Of a stretch of DNA of 38,027 nt, positions 12,526 through 22,600 are shown one piece after another. Within the stretch, counting starts at the first letter, position 1, and the number at the start of each line of letters is the position of its first letter. Below the pieces are notes generated by a model that did not search any database, was not told the origin of the DNA, and saw only the letters and a list, made by a program, of their open reading frames with translations. This DNA is from Bacteroidaceae bacterium (GTDB lineage: Bacteria > Bacteroidota > Bacteroidia > Bacteroidales > Bacteroidaceae). A program made the position numbers and the translations under genes. The DNA is taken from NCBI GenBank assembly GCA_024401275.1, contig JAKSLJ010000031.1:1-38027 (forward strand), read 5' to 3'.

Positions 12526-14724
12526 CTAGAAGAAGACAGTCATGCCGATGCGCATTGGCTTGGACTGATAGACCTTGTAGTCCGCATGGCTTGGGGCATG
12601 GTTGAGGAGACCATGCGAAGTGGTGAAGTCAAACATGACATTCTTGATGCGAATGGATGCACCAACTTCCCAACTGGCATTGAAGCGCTTCTGGAACGGG
12701 TTATCCCAATCGTCCTCCTCGAGCAGGCTCCAGCTGCCGAGTTCCTCATCGTCATCGTCGCAGTCGTACTCGTAAACATTGGAACCGATGATGCAGTCGA
12801 GACCTACACCACCGAAGACACCGAGTTGGAAGTACTCGCTGAAGTTGGCTGTGAACTTGAGGTGGAGCGGGAGGTAGAGGTTATGCTCGCTGTAGAGGTT
12901 CTTGGCGGTGAAGTACTCGCGCGGACCATGGTAGCCCTCGTAGTAGTCGCTGAACTTGTCGCTGTTTGCCCAGAAGTACTCGTAGAAGAGACCTGTATGG
13001 AGGCCGAAGCCTGCACCGAACTGCGGATCGTAGGTGATACCAGCCTGGATACCGTTGACGAACTTGTCTTCGTCGAACATGCCTTCCGTCTGCTTATGAC
13101 CGTCAATGTCGAACTCCCATACCTTCTGCACGTAGCCGGCAGTAAGGCCTAAGACGCACTCGTCGTTAGGATTCTCGTTGAAAGCCTTGCGGTACTTGTA
13201 TGGGGTATAACCGCCAGAGTTGTTGCTGCCAGAGTTGTAGGAACTTGTGGTGCCTGAATTTGATGAGGTCGATGGCTTTGAGCTAGTTACGTTTGTAGCG
13301 CTGCAAACAGGGCGGATAGCAGTATACCTATTTATTGAACGTCCATCACTTTCAAGCTCATTATAACTATCATAGCTGAAAGTGATAATATACGCCTCAT
13401 CCTTATTAAAGTTGTTCTTGTCACGTAACCATGACATAATTTCACGGCCACCGCCTTGCATTTTGTAGGCTGGGAGGAAGATGGAGTTGCCGTTAGGACC
13501 AGTCACCTGCATTCCATACACATTATTGTAATAGCCTTCAAGGAATGTACAGTTTTCAATCAGCTCATCGTACTCATCTGAAGAAGGAATACGCCATGAG
13601 CCTTTCCAGTTGAAGCGGGCAGCATCTTTGCTCATTGGCAGCTCGTCTAATTCTTCGTTGGATTTGTCGTATGGTACATCTTCTATGCTGCGTGGTTGTA
13701 CCTCTCCCCAGCGGAAACTGTAACCGTCTTCAGTTGGCGATGATGCACCGATGTCTGTTGTTGCCCACTTGGTACCTGAAGGTAGGCCAAGGTCAACATA
13801 TCCATGGCCATTCTCGTAACCCGTAGGTGATGATGGGGCTTTGGTTATTTTTACTGTGGACAGTATTCGGCTGCCGTTTGAGTCATATATAGCTTCTGAC
13901 TTCTTACTATCATCCTTTTTGTATTTTTCCCAGAAGCCATTGTCGTCGTAGTACACAGGCCTGATCATTGCAGGCACATTCTTGGTACGAGGAAGGCATG
14001 TAAGCTTGTCGAAGTATACAGTACTGAATGCTATCATTGCTCCATAGTCATCACGATAATCGTATTCTTCGGAGAGCCAGTAATAGATGACAGGATTCTC
14101 TTCACTTGCGCTTGTGGCAGCAGGAAGGAAGATGGAGTTGCCGTTAGGTCCGGTGATCTTGACTCCATAATTGCCATTGTAGGAACCTTCCTCGAGTTTG
14201 CAGTACTTTAAGACCTCGTTGGCCTGATCTTTTGTAGGTATGCGCCACTGGCCTTTCCAATTTGCACGGGCGGCATCGTCCGTAAGTATGATTTGGCTAT
14301 AGCTGTGTGCTGTTGCTGCATAGTTCTTATCCTGAGCTGCAGTCTTGGTCGAGCCCCAGTTGTAGGTGGCGGTTTTGCCTGATGAGAGTGTAGAGCCAAG
14401 GTTCTCGGTAGCCCACTTGGTGCCTGATGGCAGGCCAAGGTCAACGTAGCCATGTCCATTGTCATTGCCTGTAGCTGATGTTATGGTCTTGAATACTGTG
14501 CTTTTCTTGTACCTTACCTTGTTGTCGTCGTAGACTTTGCTTAAACCGGAACTCGCGATTTTCTGGCCATTGTATTTTGGACCTTTGTTAGACTTGGCAT
14601 ATTTGCTGCCTACGGGATTGTCAGCTGGGTTGGTAGGACCAGATGCCATACAAGCAACGGATGCCATGAGTGCCAGGGCCAGAAGCAGGAGGCGATGGCG
14701 TTGGGAAATGAATAAGTGTTTCAT
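12526..14724 (-). CDS. FISUMP-domain outer-membrane beta-barrel protein (internal start of the fused frame)
   Basis: Starting at ATG 14724 the product would have 732 residues, with a signal sequence (MKHLFISQRHRLLLLALALM, then ASVACMASG). Two FISUMP domains lie at about 91-258 and 307-473. Each begins GHGYVDLGLPSGTKWAT and contains WRIP and GPNGNSIFLPA, the marks of the Fibrobacter succinogenes major paralogous domain. A Ser/Thr/Asn linker (474-510) leads to a barrel of about 208 residues with alternating strands (LYLPLHLKFTANFSEYFQLG) and a terminal Phe, as for BAM-inserted barrels. The intact signal peptide argues that this is a separate protein, at least ancestrally. No separate promoter was found, so it probably depends on the promoter at 15900-15930. 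The function of FISUMP is not established. Confidence 0.7.
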   Translation of the reverse strand: MKHLFISQRHRLLLLALALMASVACMASGPTNPADNPVGSKYAKSNKGPKYNGQKIASSGLSKVYDDNKVRYKKSTVFKTITSATGNDNGHGYVDLGLPSGTKWATENLGSTLSSGKTATYNWGSTKTAAQDKNYAATAHSYSQIILTDDAARANWKGQWRIPTKDQANEVLKYCKLEEGSYNGNYGVKITGPNGNSIFLPAATSASEENPVIYYWLSEEYDYRDDYGAMIAFSTVYFDKLTCLPRTKNVPAMIRPVYYDDNGFWEKYKKDDSKKSEAIYDSNGSRILSTVKITKAPSSPTGYENGHGYVDLGLPSGTKWATTDIGASSPTEDGYSFRWGEVQPRSIEDVPYDKSNEELDELPMSKDAARFNWKGSWRIPSSDEYDELIENCTFLEGYYNNVYGMQVTGPNGNSIFLPAYKMQGGGREIMSWLRDKNNFNKDEAYIITFSYDSYNELESDGRSINRYTAIRPVCSATNVTSSKPSTSSNSGTTSSYNSGSNNSGGYTPYKYRKAFNENPNDECVLGLTAGYVQKVWEFDIDGHKQTEGMFDEDKFVNGIQAGITYDPQFGAGFGLHTGLFYEYFWANSDKFSDYYEGYHGPREYFTAKNLYSEHNLYLPLHLKFTANFSEYFQLGVFGGVGLDCIIGSNVYEYDCDDDDEELGSWSLLEEDDWDNPFQKRFNASWEVGASIRIKNVMFDFTTSHGLLNHAPSHADYKVYQSKPMRIGMTVFF

Positions 14725-15831
14725 AGTTCTATGTGTTTTAGAAGGTGTAAAAATCGTTCGTAGGGCGAAGACTGACGCCAGTTGGAGATACTCAGGAGCC
14801 ATGAGCGTGTGAGGCCAGAAGATGCCGACGCAAATGACCAAAGCCACAGAAGCGGCAACGAGCTTACGCAATAACGAGCCACGACGGGTAAGGAAGACCA
14901 GTGGCAGCAAAGGATTGAAGAGCAGCAGTAGCCATGTCCACGACATGTGGGGCAGGTCGGTGCCAAGCCACAGGTAAGTGATGCACAGCCCCAACGTTAA
15001 CCATGCTGCCATACAGAAACGCCACGACAGCAGACACAATACGACCAAGATAAGAAGCACCCAAGAAGTAGAAATAAAGACGGGCTCAGGCTTACCTGTG
15101 GATGGTACCAACCACTCGGCATCTTTGCTGAGCACCGGTTGCCCGTTGATGGTGGCGTTCTGTAGTGCCTCGGCCATATACGTAGGAATGAATATCTGGT
15201 CGTGCATCGGTAGGATTATGTCGGCATCGGAGCCTGTGATGGTCATGGTAAACAGCTTGGCCCATGAGTTGGCGCAGTCGTAATCGGTTACCACATCGTG
15301 GAAGGTGTGACCCATGAGTTTAGGCATGTCCTGATATTCTATGACATCGGCGTCGAGAGCCTGCTCAAGCATGAGTTGTATGCGCGATGTACAGTTCCAC
15401 CCCATTGGGTCGAAGATAATGGTCTGTCCTCGTTCCACGTCATTATCGAGGGCACGCCATAGCTCGCGCTTCACCTCATCGGGTAGTAGGAGCTTGTACT
15501 GACACACCCCACGTCCCTCGGCTTGATAGCGCTCGGTAAACTGGTTGGTGGGCATGGCAATCATGCCTGCCTGCAACTTGCCTGTGATGAAAAGGCGATT
15601 CATGTCCTCTTCAGGAACATCAGAGAGAACGCTGAAGCAGAAATCCATGTCGTACTCGGGGCACACCATTCTCAATGCAGCATGACCAGCAGCAGAGCTG
15701 ATTTTGGGACTGGGATCGACGACGATGAGGTATGAAGACACAAACTCCTGCTCTTCTGCAGGCACATCGGTTTCTGCTGCCCATAGTGAAGTAGTAAGGA
15801 ACATGAGTATCGTTAGTAAAAGGTCTCGCAT
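12526..15831 (-). CDS. Fused frame: DUF4105 (Lnb-like) membrane protein + FISUMP/outer-membrane barrel protein
   Basis: The frame is open without a stop for 1101 residues from ATG 15831. This start is preferred to the ATG at 15975 because the promoter lies between them, at 15900-15930. Part one has a signal-like start (MRDLLLTILMFLTTSLWAAE), the DUF4105 core (SSAAGHAALRM near 45-55, WNCTSRIQLMLEQAL near 145-159, IFIPTYMAEAL near 213-223) and membrane helices at about 254-340. Part two starts at Met370 (14724) with its own signal peptide, two FISUMP domains and a C-terminal barrel. The normal stop of the first gene seems to be missing, and a degenerate copy of the palindromic element lies at the join. 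The proteins may be made as one chain or separately from the internal start. Confidence 0.7.
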   Translation of the reverse strand: MRDLLLTILMFLTTSLWAAETDVPAEEQEFVSSYLIVVDPSPKISSAAGHAALRMVCPEYDMDFCFSVLSDVPEEDMNRLFITGKLQAGMIAMPTNQFTERYQAEGRGVCQYKLLLPDEVKRELWRALDNDVERGQTIIFDPMGWNCTSRIQLMLEQALDADVIEYQDMPKLMGHTFHDVVTDYDCANSWAKLFTMTITGSDADIILPMHDQIFIPTYMAEALQNATINGQPVLSKDAEWLVPSTGKPEPVFISTSWVLLILVVLCLLSWRFCMAAWLTLGLCITYLWLGTDLPHMSWTWLLLLFNPLLPLVFLTRRGSLLRKLVAASVALVICVGIFWPHTLMAPEYLQLASVFALRTIFTPSKTHRTMKHLFISQRHRLLLLALALMASVACMASGPTNPADNPVGSKYAKSNKGPKYNGQKIASSGLSKVYDDNKVRYKKSTVFKTITSATGNDNGHGYVDLGLPSGTKWATENLGSTLSSGKTATYNWGSTKTAAQDKNYAATAHSYSQIILTDDAARANWKGQWRIPTKDQANEVLKYCKLEEGSYNGNYGVKITGPNGNSIFLPAATSASEENPVIYYWLSEEYDYRDDYGAMIAFSTVYFDKLTCLPRTKNVPAMIRPVYYDDNGFWEKYKKDDSKKSEAIYDSNGSRILSTVKITKAPSSPTGYENGHGYVDLGLPSGTKWATTDIGASSPTEDGYSFRWGEVQPRSIEDVPYDKSNEELDELPMSKDAARFNWKGSWRIPSSDEYDELIENCTFLEGYYNNVYGMQVTGPNGNSIFLPAYKMQGGGREIMSWLRDKNNFNKDEAYIITFSYDSYNELESDGRSINRYTAIRPVCSATNVTSSKPSTSSNSGTTSSYNSGSNNSGGYTPYKYRKAFNENPNDECVLGLTAGYVQKVWEFDIDGHKQTEGMFDEDKFVNGIQAGITYDPQFGAGFGLHTGLFYEYFWANSDKFSDYYEGYHGPREYFTAKNLYSEHNLYLPLHLKFTANFSEYFQLGVFGGVGLDCIIGSNVYEYDCDDDDEELGSWSLLEEDDWDNPFQKRFNASWEVGASIRIKNVMFDFTTSHGLLNHAPSHADYKVYQSKPMRIGMTVFF
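14760..14779 (+). repeat. Degenerate end of the palindromic element at the gene-fusion point
   Basis: GTAGGGCGAAGACTGACGCC matches the first arm of copy B (GTAGGGCGAAGTTTACTGAG) after allowing a 3-base gap. It sits between codons 350 and 358 of the fused frame, just before the second signal peptide. Confidence 0.45.
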
Positions 15832-15899
15832 ATGTATGTGCGTTAGTGTGGAGGTATCACAGCTTTCATAAAATACGACTTCATGTCGCAATCCGTCGG

Positions 15900-15930
15900 C
15901 AAAGTTACTACTTTCTATTCTATCTGCAAA
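15900..15930 (-). promoter_or_regulatory. Promoter of the DUF4105/FISUMP frame
   Basis: On the minus strand TTTG (15930-15927), a 19-bp spacer and TAACTTTG (15907-15900) form an ideal promoter. It fixes the start of the gene at ATG 15831, downstream of it. Confidence 0.75.
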
Positions 15931-15964
15931 ATATTTCGGTGAAAAGTTGATGGTGTGATAAGAA

Positions 15965-15999
15965 ATTGTCCCCAATGTTGAGTGAACATTGGGGACAAT
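15965..15999 (-). terminator. Terminator of the susC-susD-susE-like operon
   Basis: ATTGTCCCCAATGTT (15965-15979) pairs perfectly with AACATTGGGGACAAT (15985-15999) around 5 nt. On the minus strand TTTCTTATC follows. It lies 25 bp after the stop of the SusE-like gene and shields the next promoter. Confidence 0.8.
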
Positions 16000-16024
16000 A
16001 AGGATTTTTAGAATGATTGAAAGC

Positions 16025-17848
16025 TTACTTCTTGAAAGAAGCGAACTTCTTGGAAACTGGCTTGAAGCTCTTGTGCATTGCAGCTGCCTTCTTAAGAGGA
16101 AGTGAGCGCTTCATGTTCTTGACAGAGATTGGGCTTGCAGCCTTTGCCTTACGCGGTGCCTCAGCATAGCCTGTGAGCTGGTAAGTGTCCATAGTGAAGC
16201 CGAAGTCACCTGCCTCAACTGACCATGCAAGGTTGAAGACGAATGTGCCAGACTCTTCGTCGTAGTAGCTTGGCAACTGGTCTGTAAGGCCTGCTGTTGT
16301 GAGGTCCCAAGCGAAGATGTCGCCATACCTAGAGTCAGTAACACCTGTGTAGCAAGGCTCTACAATGATGTTGTTCTCTTCGTCAATAGTGAAGACAAGT
16401 CCTTCGCCTTCTGTGCCATTATCCTCATAGCCGAGGTTAACCCAAGGAGAAATCATCAACTTGTTCTCGTTCTGGTCGCATTCGTAGAGGATCGCCTCTT
16501 CAGGATCGTAGTCTTCCCACATAGGTCCACCTTCCTCGCTATAGCTCTTAACGCAGTGTGTGTAGATACCCTTGTAGTATGCTGTGTAAGTCTCCTTGCC
16601 ACCACCTTCAGGAATCTTGACGAGTGCGTTGAAAGCACCCTGCTCATTACCTTCCTCGTCATAAGTTACGACAACAACAGAGTAGTCGCCTGGCTGGTCG
16701 TATGGGAAGCGGAGCTCAGAGCTTTCTGTAATCTCCAGAACAGACTCGTCGCCATTCTGGATCATTTCGTAAGCAACCATTGGGTCCTTGCCAGCAGCCA
16801 TTGCAGCCTTGGCAGAAGCTACATTCTCGCCGAGAGTTACGTTGACAACAGCCTGTCCGTTCTCCTTAGTGTCGATAAGACGGCCTACGACGTCAATCTC
16901 AGCAGAGTAGTCAGACATTTCGAAGCCAGGGAAAGTGATGATGATGTCACCATCAGACTCAGAACCTCCCCAGCCGCCTATACCGAACATGTAGTATTCA
17001 GGAGCGAGCTGGATAGCACCTACAGTACCGTCTTCCTGATATGCAAGAACCTTGTTCTGCATCCAGTTAGAAGGATCGTTAAGACTATTGAATACGCCAG
17101 GGAATACGAGGCAAACATTAGCGTTGTAAGTTGTGTTAAGGTAACCAGTATTGAACTCGTAGTGGCTTCCGTCGCCATAGAAGTAAACCATGTCGTCCTC
17201 TGGAACAGTCTGTTCAAGAACAACGTCGCCCTTCTTGAGCACCTTGAAGTAGAGCCATGGTGAAGCATCTTTTCCGCTTGGAACGAAGACGTTCTCAATA
17301 CGATAGAGAGAAGGCTCTACCTGGTTCTGGTAGATGTCCATCTTCACCTCAAAGCCCCAGAAGAAGTCTTCCACGAGCTTACCCTGACCGACGCTTACCC
17401 AAGGAGCAGGAATACCAGCGATGAGAGTGAACTCAGAAACGCCGTAAGGAGAAGTGGCGTCAACATCCTTGATGGCAACCTTGATAGTGTCAAAATGGTC
17501 GAACTCCATCTCTTCAGGATTATAAGAGAAGTTGAGTGAGCCGTCCTTTGCACCAGCAGCGAAAGAGACGCTTGGGGCAGAGCAGCTGATCTTTGAACCT
17601 TCAGGAATCTGAACGGTTACAGCAACATTTGCAGCATCAGCCGTCTTGACGCGGCTTACAGGAATAGAGAATGAGTTCTCCTTGCTGCTGAGGTTCTTCG
17701 TTGTAACGGAATTAACGCCGTTGAAGTAAACCTCCATACCTGCAACCTTCTGGGCAGGCGTATAGTCTTCGCTTTCAGTACAAGCTGAGAAGCCGAAGGC
17801 AAGGGCTGCCATAAGGGCAAGTGTGTATATTTTATTAATGTATTTCAT
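16025..17848 (-). CDS. SusE/SusF-like surface lipoprotein
   Basis: The product has 607 residues and a lipoprotein signal (MKYINKIYTLALMAALAFGF, then SAC with Cys23). It is last in the susC-susD operon, where SusE/F-type glycan-binding lipoproteins usually lie. The N-terminal part has repeated beta-sandwich-like segments (AANVAVTVQIPEGSKIS, DTIKVAIKDVD) of the Calx-beta/BACON kind. The C-terminal half has Trp- and Tyr-rich strands (WVSVGQGKLVEDFFWGF, TGVTDSRYGDIFAWDL) that could bind sugars. The end is unusually basic (PRKAKAASPISVKNMKRSLP, SFKPVSKKFASFKK). I see no enzyme motif. Sequence does not show which glycan or other ligand it binds. Confidence 0.75.
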   Translation of the reverse strand: MKYINKIYTLALMAALAFGFSACTESEDYTPAQKVAGMEVYFNGVNSVTTKNLSSKENSFSIPVSRVKTADAANVAVTVQIPEGSKISCSAPSVSFAAGAKDGSLNFSYNPEEMEFDHFDTIKVAIKDVDATSPYGVSEFTLIAGIPAPWVSVGQGKLVEDFFWGFEVKMDIYQNQVEPSLYRIENVFVPSGKDASPWLYFKVLKKGDVVLEQTVPEDDMVYFYGDGSHYEFNTGYLNTTYNANVCLVFPGVFNSLNDPSNWMQNKVLAYQEDGTVGAIQLAPEYYMFGIGGWGGSESDGDIIITFPGFEMSDYSAEIDVVGRLIDTKENGQAVVNVTLGENVASAKAAMAAGKDPMVAYEMIQNGDESVLEITESSELRFPYDQPGDYSVVVVTYDEEGNEQGAFNALVKIPEGGGKETYTAYYKGIYTHCVKSYSEEGGPMWEDYDPEEAILYECDQNENKLMISPWVNLGYEDNGTEGEGLVFTIDEENNIIVEPCYTGVTDSRYGDIFAWDLTTAGLTDQLPSYYDEESGTFVFNLAWSVEAGDFGFTMDTYQLTGYAEAPRKAKAASPISVKNMKRSLPLKKAAAMHKSFKPVSKKFASFKK

Positions 17849-17878
17849 ATACGGTTTTTAGTTTTTTATTTGGATATG

Positions 17879-17955
17879 CCCGACGAAGAATCGTCGGGAA
17901 CGGGGGCTGTTAGTCAGCCTCGACTGAAATCGTCGGAACGGGGGCTATTAGTCAG
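17879..17955 (-). repeat. Hairpin and direct duplication of the susD 3' end
   Basis: CCCGACGA (17879-17886)/TCGTCGGG (17891-17898) forms an 8-bp hairpin. TCGTCGGGAACGGGGGCTGT and on to 17917 is repeated with small changes at 17930-17955. The second copy includes the susD stop codon, so the first is a duplicate of the gene's very end in the susD-susE gap. Confidence 0.65.
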
Positions 17956-19594
17956 TAACGCCGTCGCGGAGAGATGGTTCCTGACCTGATTCAGGGAGCG
18001 AACCGCCCTTGTTGTCAACGATAGCCATGTTGTATTCGTACTCGTACTTAGAGAAACGCATGTTGAGCCATCCGTCGTTAGCCTGCATGTTGAACTTGAA
18101 TGCGTCAGGCACATTGCTTTCCTGTTCTTCGCCATGGAAGCGAACGAGTGGCTTGCCAAGACGCTTCATGTCGGCTGTGAAGAAACCTTCGCCCCAAAGT
18201 TCAATACGACGCTGGAACCAGATTTCGTCAGTAAGAGAACGGCTACTCATATCGCATCTGTATGAAGGGTCGCGATAATTCTGTACGAAGAAGTTGAGAA
18301 GGTCGCGAGCTTCCTGTTCACGGTTGCTCTTAGCAAGACCTTCAGCTCTGATGAGGTACATTTCCTCAACGCGCATGAATGGCCAGTCGTTGTTGTTAGT
18401 AGTAGAACCGATACCAGACTTCATACCGAACTTAACGTTAGCGTATGCAGGGAATGGCACCTTGTTGCCGTCTGGGTCTTCCCAACCAGGGATAGCCTGT
18501 CCCTTAACGCCAGTAGTACCCCACTCAAGACCATCAAGAAGCGGAGACTGCTTGTCAGCATTCAACCACCATCCCTTACGAACGTCAGTAGCAGGAATCT
18601 TATCGTAAAGAAGGACATTGATCATTGGAGTATTCTCTGTAGCAGCTGCATAGCCGTTCCATGAGAAAGAAGAAATCCAAGAAGCAACAGTAGCGTAGCC
18701 AGCATCACCGAGAACTTGCTTTTCAGTCATGATGTAACCCCACATCCAGTTTTTCTCATCAATCTTGCAGAAAGAAGGATGGCTTACCTCTTCGATAGAA
18801 GCAGGCTCGTAGTTACCGATAGCCTTCTCTGCATCAGCAGCAGCTTCAGCCCAGTTACCCATAGCGAGATTAGCACGAGCACGGAGACCGTAAGCTACGT
18901 CCTGGTCAATCTGCATCTTGTTAGGACGCTCGAAACCAGCGAGCTTCTCAACAGCATAGTTGAGGTCTTCGATGATATACTCCCAAACCTCCTTGTTGGT
19001 AGCGCGAGGGTTGTTAGCATAGTCAACGCCATCACGAAGGATAGGAATACAGAGATCGTCTGGATGGCTTGCGCAGTCGAATGCGAAGTAAGGAGCGAGC
19101 TGCATGTAAGCGAAAGCACGCATAGCACGAGCCTGAGCCATGTTGTAGATAGCTGCCTTATCCTGAGTGTCTTCTGGGTAAGAAGCGATAACCTGGTTGC
19201 AGACACCAATCTGAGTGTAAGGATGCTTGTAGCGCTCGTATGGGTTAGCGTAAGAAGCATCGCGTGAAGTCATAGCACCACAAGTAGAGAACCAGTTGTA
19301 GTTATTGTTCATCATTACGAGGTCAGCACCTTCTGCGTCCTGGCTGAGCGCCATAGAGCCGTAACCGAAGTCGTCGGCACGCCCGCTGCTTTCACCGTAA
19401 ACAGCGTATGGCTCCAACATCATAGTGAACATACCGCTGAATGTAGCGTTGATGCGCTCTGGATTAACCTTAGTTATCTCCTGAAGCTGCTCGGCAGTAA
19501 TATTGTTGTCTTGTGGGTACTGCTCGTCGATGTCGCTACAAGAAGCAACGAGGAGAGCACCAGCGGCAAGAGTAAGAATTTTATTTAGTTTCAT
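17948..19594 (-). CDS. SusD/RagB family nutrient-binding outer-membrane lipoprotein
   Basis: The product has 548 residues, usual for SusD. The lipobox is LVASC (Cys19). TPR-like helices (AQARAMRAFAYMQLAPYFAF, RARANLAMGNWAEAAADAEK) and the late motif FMRVEEMYLIRAEGLAK with WGEGFFTADMKRLGKPLVRF are typical of SusD/RagB. It would sit as a lid on the SusC barrel encoded just upstream (gap 22 bp) and capture an oligosaccharide or peptide at the cell surface. No glycosidase gene is in this operon, so the substrate is unknown. Confidence 0.9.
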   Translation of the reverse strand: MKLNKILTLAAGALLVASCSDIDEQYPQDNNITAEQLQEITKVNPERINATFSGMFTMMLEPYAVYGESSGRADDFGYGSMALSQDAEGADLVMMNNNYNWFSTCGAMTSRDASYANPYERYKHPYTQIGVCNQVIASYPEDTQDKAAIYNMAQARAMRAFAYMQLAPYFAFDCASHPDDLCIPILRDGVDYANNPRATNKEVWEYIIEDLNYAVEKLAGFERPNKMQIDQDVAYGLRARANLAMGNWAEAAADAEKAIGNYEPASIEEVSHPSFCKIDEKNWMWGYIMTEKQVLGDAGYATVASWISSFSWNGYAAATENTPMINVLLYDKIPATDVRKGWWLNADKQSPLLDGLEWGTTGVKGQAIPGWEDPDGNKVPFPAYANVKFGMKSGIGSTTNNNDWPFMRVEEMYLIRAEGLAKSNREQEARDLLNFFVQNYRDPSYRCDMSSRSLTDEIWFQRRIELWGEGFFTADMKRLGKPLVRFHGEEQESNVPDAFKFNMQANDGWLNMRFSKYEYEYNMAIVDNKGGSLPESGQEPSLRDGVTD

Positions 19595-19616
19595 CTTTTA
19601 TTCCTTTCTTAATATA

Positions 19617-22600
19617 TTAGAATGTCACAGTAATACCAGCTGTTACAGAACGACCTGCAGAGTAAGCATCAGAAATCATACCTGCACCAGAAGTCATGGA
19701 ACCGATACCGTAGTTGAAACGAGGGTCAAGACCCTTACGAGCTGTGAGGAGGAAGAGGTTCTCGCCGGAGAAGTAAACGCGGAGACCGCGGATTTCGAGA
19801 GTGCGAAGAACGTTCTTTGGAACATTGTAACCAACAGTAAGGTTGCTCAAGCAGAGATAGTTAGAGCTTGTGAGGAAGAAATCGATAGGTGTCTGAGAAT
19901 CAACGAGAAGACCGTCGTCAGAAGCAGCAGAACTCCAACGTGGGATGTTAGAGTTAGGATTTTCCTCTGACCAGCAGTTGCGGAGATCCTTGTGGAGGTT
20001 AGAACCTGGATCGAAGCCCATTGTACGCTGATAAGAACCATCGTAGATCTTACCACCGAGAGAGTAGGTGAACTGAGCAGAGATGTCGAAGCCGTAGAGG
20101 TTGAGAGTAGTACCGAAACCACCTGTGAGGTCGGCAAGTGTAGTACCCAAGTCGAACTGGTCAGCCTCTTCGTAGTTTGTAGTAGTTACGATGTTGCCAG
20201 TCTTATTGCCATCCTTGTCGCGCTCATACATGTAGTACTGAGCCTTACCCTTGTCAGCTTCCAACTTAGGATCGTTTGTTGGGTTAGTGAATACGCCAGC
20301 ATACTTGAGGAGGTAAGCGTCGTAGATAGAACCACCTACGCGGATAATCTGGTCAGAGTAAGTAAGACCCTCTGGTGGGACAGTTGAGTCGAGCTTAGTA
20401 ATCTTGTTCTTGTTTGTAGTAGCGTTGAGGTTGATAGACCACTCGATGTTCTTAGTCTTGATAGGAGTATAGTCGAGAGTGACTTCAAGACCCTGGTTGT
20501 ACATGTTACCAACGTTGAGTGGGTAGCGAGATACAGGAAGACCAGAAGAAAGTGGAATACGACGTGAGTAGAGCATGTCTGTAGTATTACGACGATAGAA
20601 GTCGATGCTACCGTTCAAGCGATAGTTGAAGAAGGAGAAGTCAACACCGAAGTTCCAAGACTTGTTCTTCTCCCAAGTGAGGTCTTCGTTGCCCTTCTGA
20701 GCAAGTGTGAGGCTGTATTCGCCTGTATCCTCGTTGTAAGAAGAGCTGTAACGGTCAGCCCACATGGTGTTGTTGCTTGGGAAAGCAGTACCTGTGTAGA
20801 GGTTGTCGTTACCGTTAGAACCCCAAGATGCCTTGAGCTTCAAGAGGTTGATCCACTTAGCATCAGCGAGGAAAGCTTCCTTGTTGATCTGCCAAGCAGC
20901 ACCTACAGAACCGAATGTACCCCAACGATGACCAGGAGCAAAGCGTGAAGAAGCCTCACGACGGATAGAAGCACTAAGGTAGTAACGCTCGTCGTAATCG
21001 TAAGAAGCACGAGCGAGGAAACCTTCTGTCATGTAAGTACCAGTAGCAGAACTTACAGACATGTCAGCCTTGCCGAGAGCGTTGTCAAGTTCAGCGATGA
21101 ATGGGCTGAAGAGGTGAGAGTTCTGACCAGAGAGAGCCTGCTCCTTGAGGTTGTACTGCTCGTAACCAGCAATAACGCTGATGTTGTGCTTGTCAGCAAT
21201 TGTAGTCTGATAGTTAGCAGTATAGAGTTGGTTTGTAGAGAAGTAACGGTCGCTTTCCACATAAACGATACCATCGTAAGCAGCGCTGCTTCCGAATGGG
21301 CTGTAGAGAGCGTTGTAACGAGAGTTGAGGTTCTGAGCTGTAAGAGCAGCAGTAAGAGTCATACCCTTGAAAGGAGTAACGTCAGCCTGCCATGTTCCCA
21401 TGAAGTAGTCGCGGACAGTATTCTTGTTGTCAATCTCGTTGTCGCCAATAGCGTTACCTACGATAGAAGGACGCTTCTGGTTAGTCTGGTTACGGTCGTA
21501 AACCTTCATGCCGTCCTTCATCTTGATAGAGCCGTCAGCGTTGCGAACGTAGAGTGGGTAGATTGGACCCATTGAGTTTGCGATGTAGAAGATGTTGCCT
21601 GATGAACCGTAATTAGAAGAAATAGAAGGAGACTTAGCGTCTGTATGAGTATAGTTCATGTTGGAAGTGAACTTCAACCATTCACGAATCTGATAAGAAA
21701 CGTTAGCACGACCATTATAACGCTGGTACTGAGAGTTGCTTACCATACCGCCGTCATCGAGATAGCCGAGACCTGCGTAGTAAGTAAGACGACCGCTGGC
21801 TCCGCTTACAGAAGCATTGTACTCCTGACGGAATGAGTTGTGGAATGCCTCGTCATACCAGTTGTCTGGCTGATAGTAGTATTCGCCGTCAGTATAACCC
21901 TTTACAGCGTTAGGGTTGAACTTGAAGTTTGTACCTACAAGACGCTGACCTTCAGGAATTGTGAACACCTGATAACCAACACCACCGTTGTTGCGGTTGA
22001 GGAGATTTGCATTAGCGAAGTCGTGAGCAGCCTCAGCAGTAGAGCCATGGTAGTACTTTGAACCCCAAAGTCCCTTATAAACCTGCTCGTAATACTCTTC
22101 AGGAGAAGTGATTACGTCGTAGTTTGGAACAAGACGAGAGTTAGAACCCCACTTTGCGTCAACCGTAATCTGAGGGTCACGACCGACCTTTGCCTGCTTT
22201 GTTGTGATGATGACAACACCGTTACCACCACGAGCACCGTAGATGGCAGAGGCAGAAGCATCCTTGAGGACAGAGATAGACTCAATGTCGCCAGGATTGA
22301 TATCAGCAACATTACCGTCAAGTGGAGCGCCATCAACGATGTAGAGAGGAGCTGAACTTGCACTCATGGAACCGATACCACGAACGCGGATAACAGGAGC
22401 AGAGCCAGGAGCACCTGATGAAGAAGTAGCAGTTACACCAGCCATCTTACCTACAATGGCAGAAGTGGCAGTTGAAGTAACGTGCTTTGAGATGTCAGCT
22501 GACTTAACCTCAGCAGCAGCACCTGTGAAGGCAGAACGCTTTGAAGTACCGTAACCGATGACCATTACTTCATCGAGAAGTGACTCGTCAGCATCGAGAG

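Noticed and set aside
12502-13152. Plus-strand frame of 216 codons opposite the beta-barrel part
   Set aside because: It is low-complexity (Val/Glu-rich) and antisense to a well-supported outer-membrane domain.
16556-17263. Plus-strand frame of 235 codons opposite the SusE-like gene
   Set aside because: It is an antisense shadow with no promoter, signal or domain.
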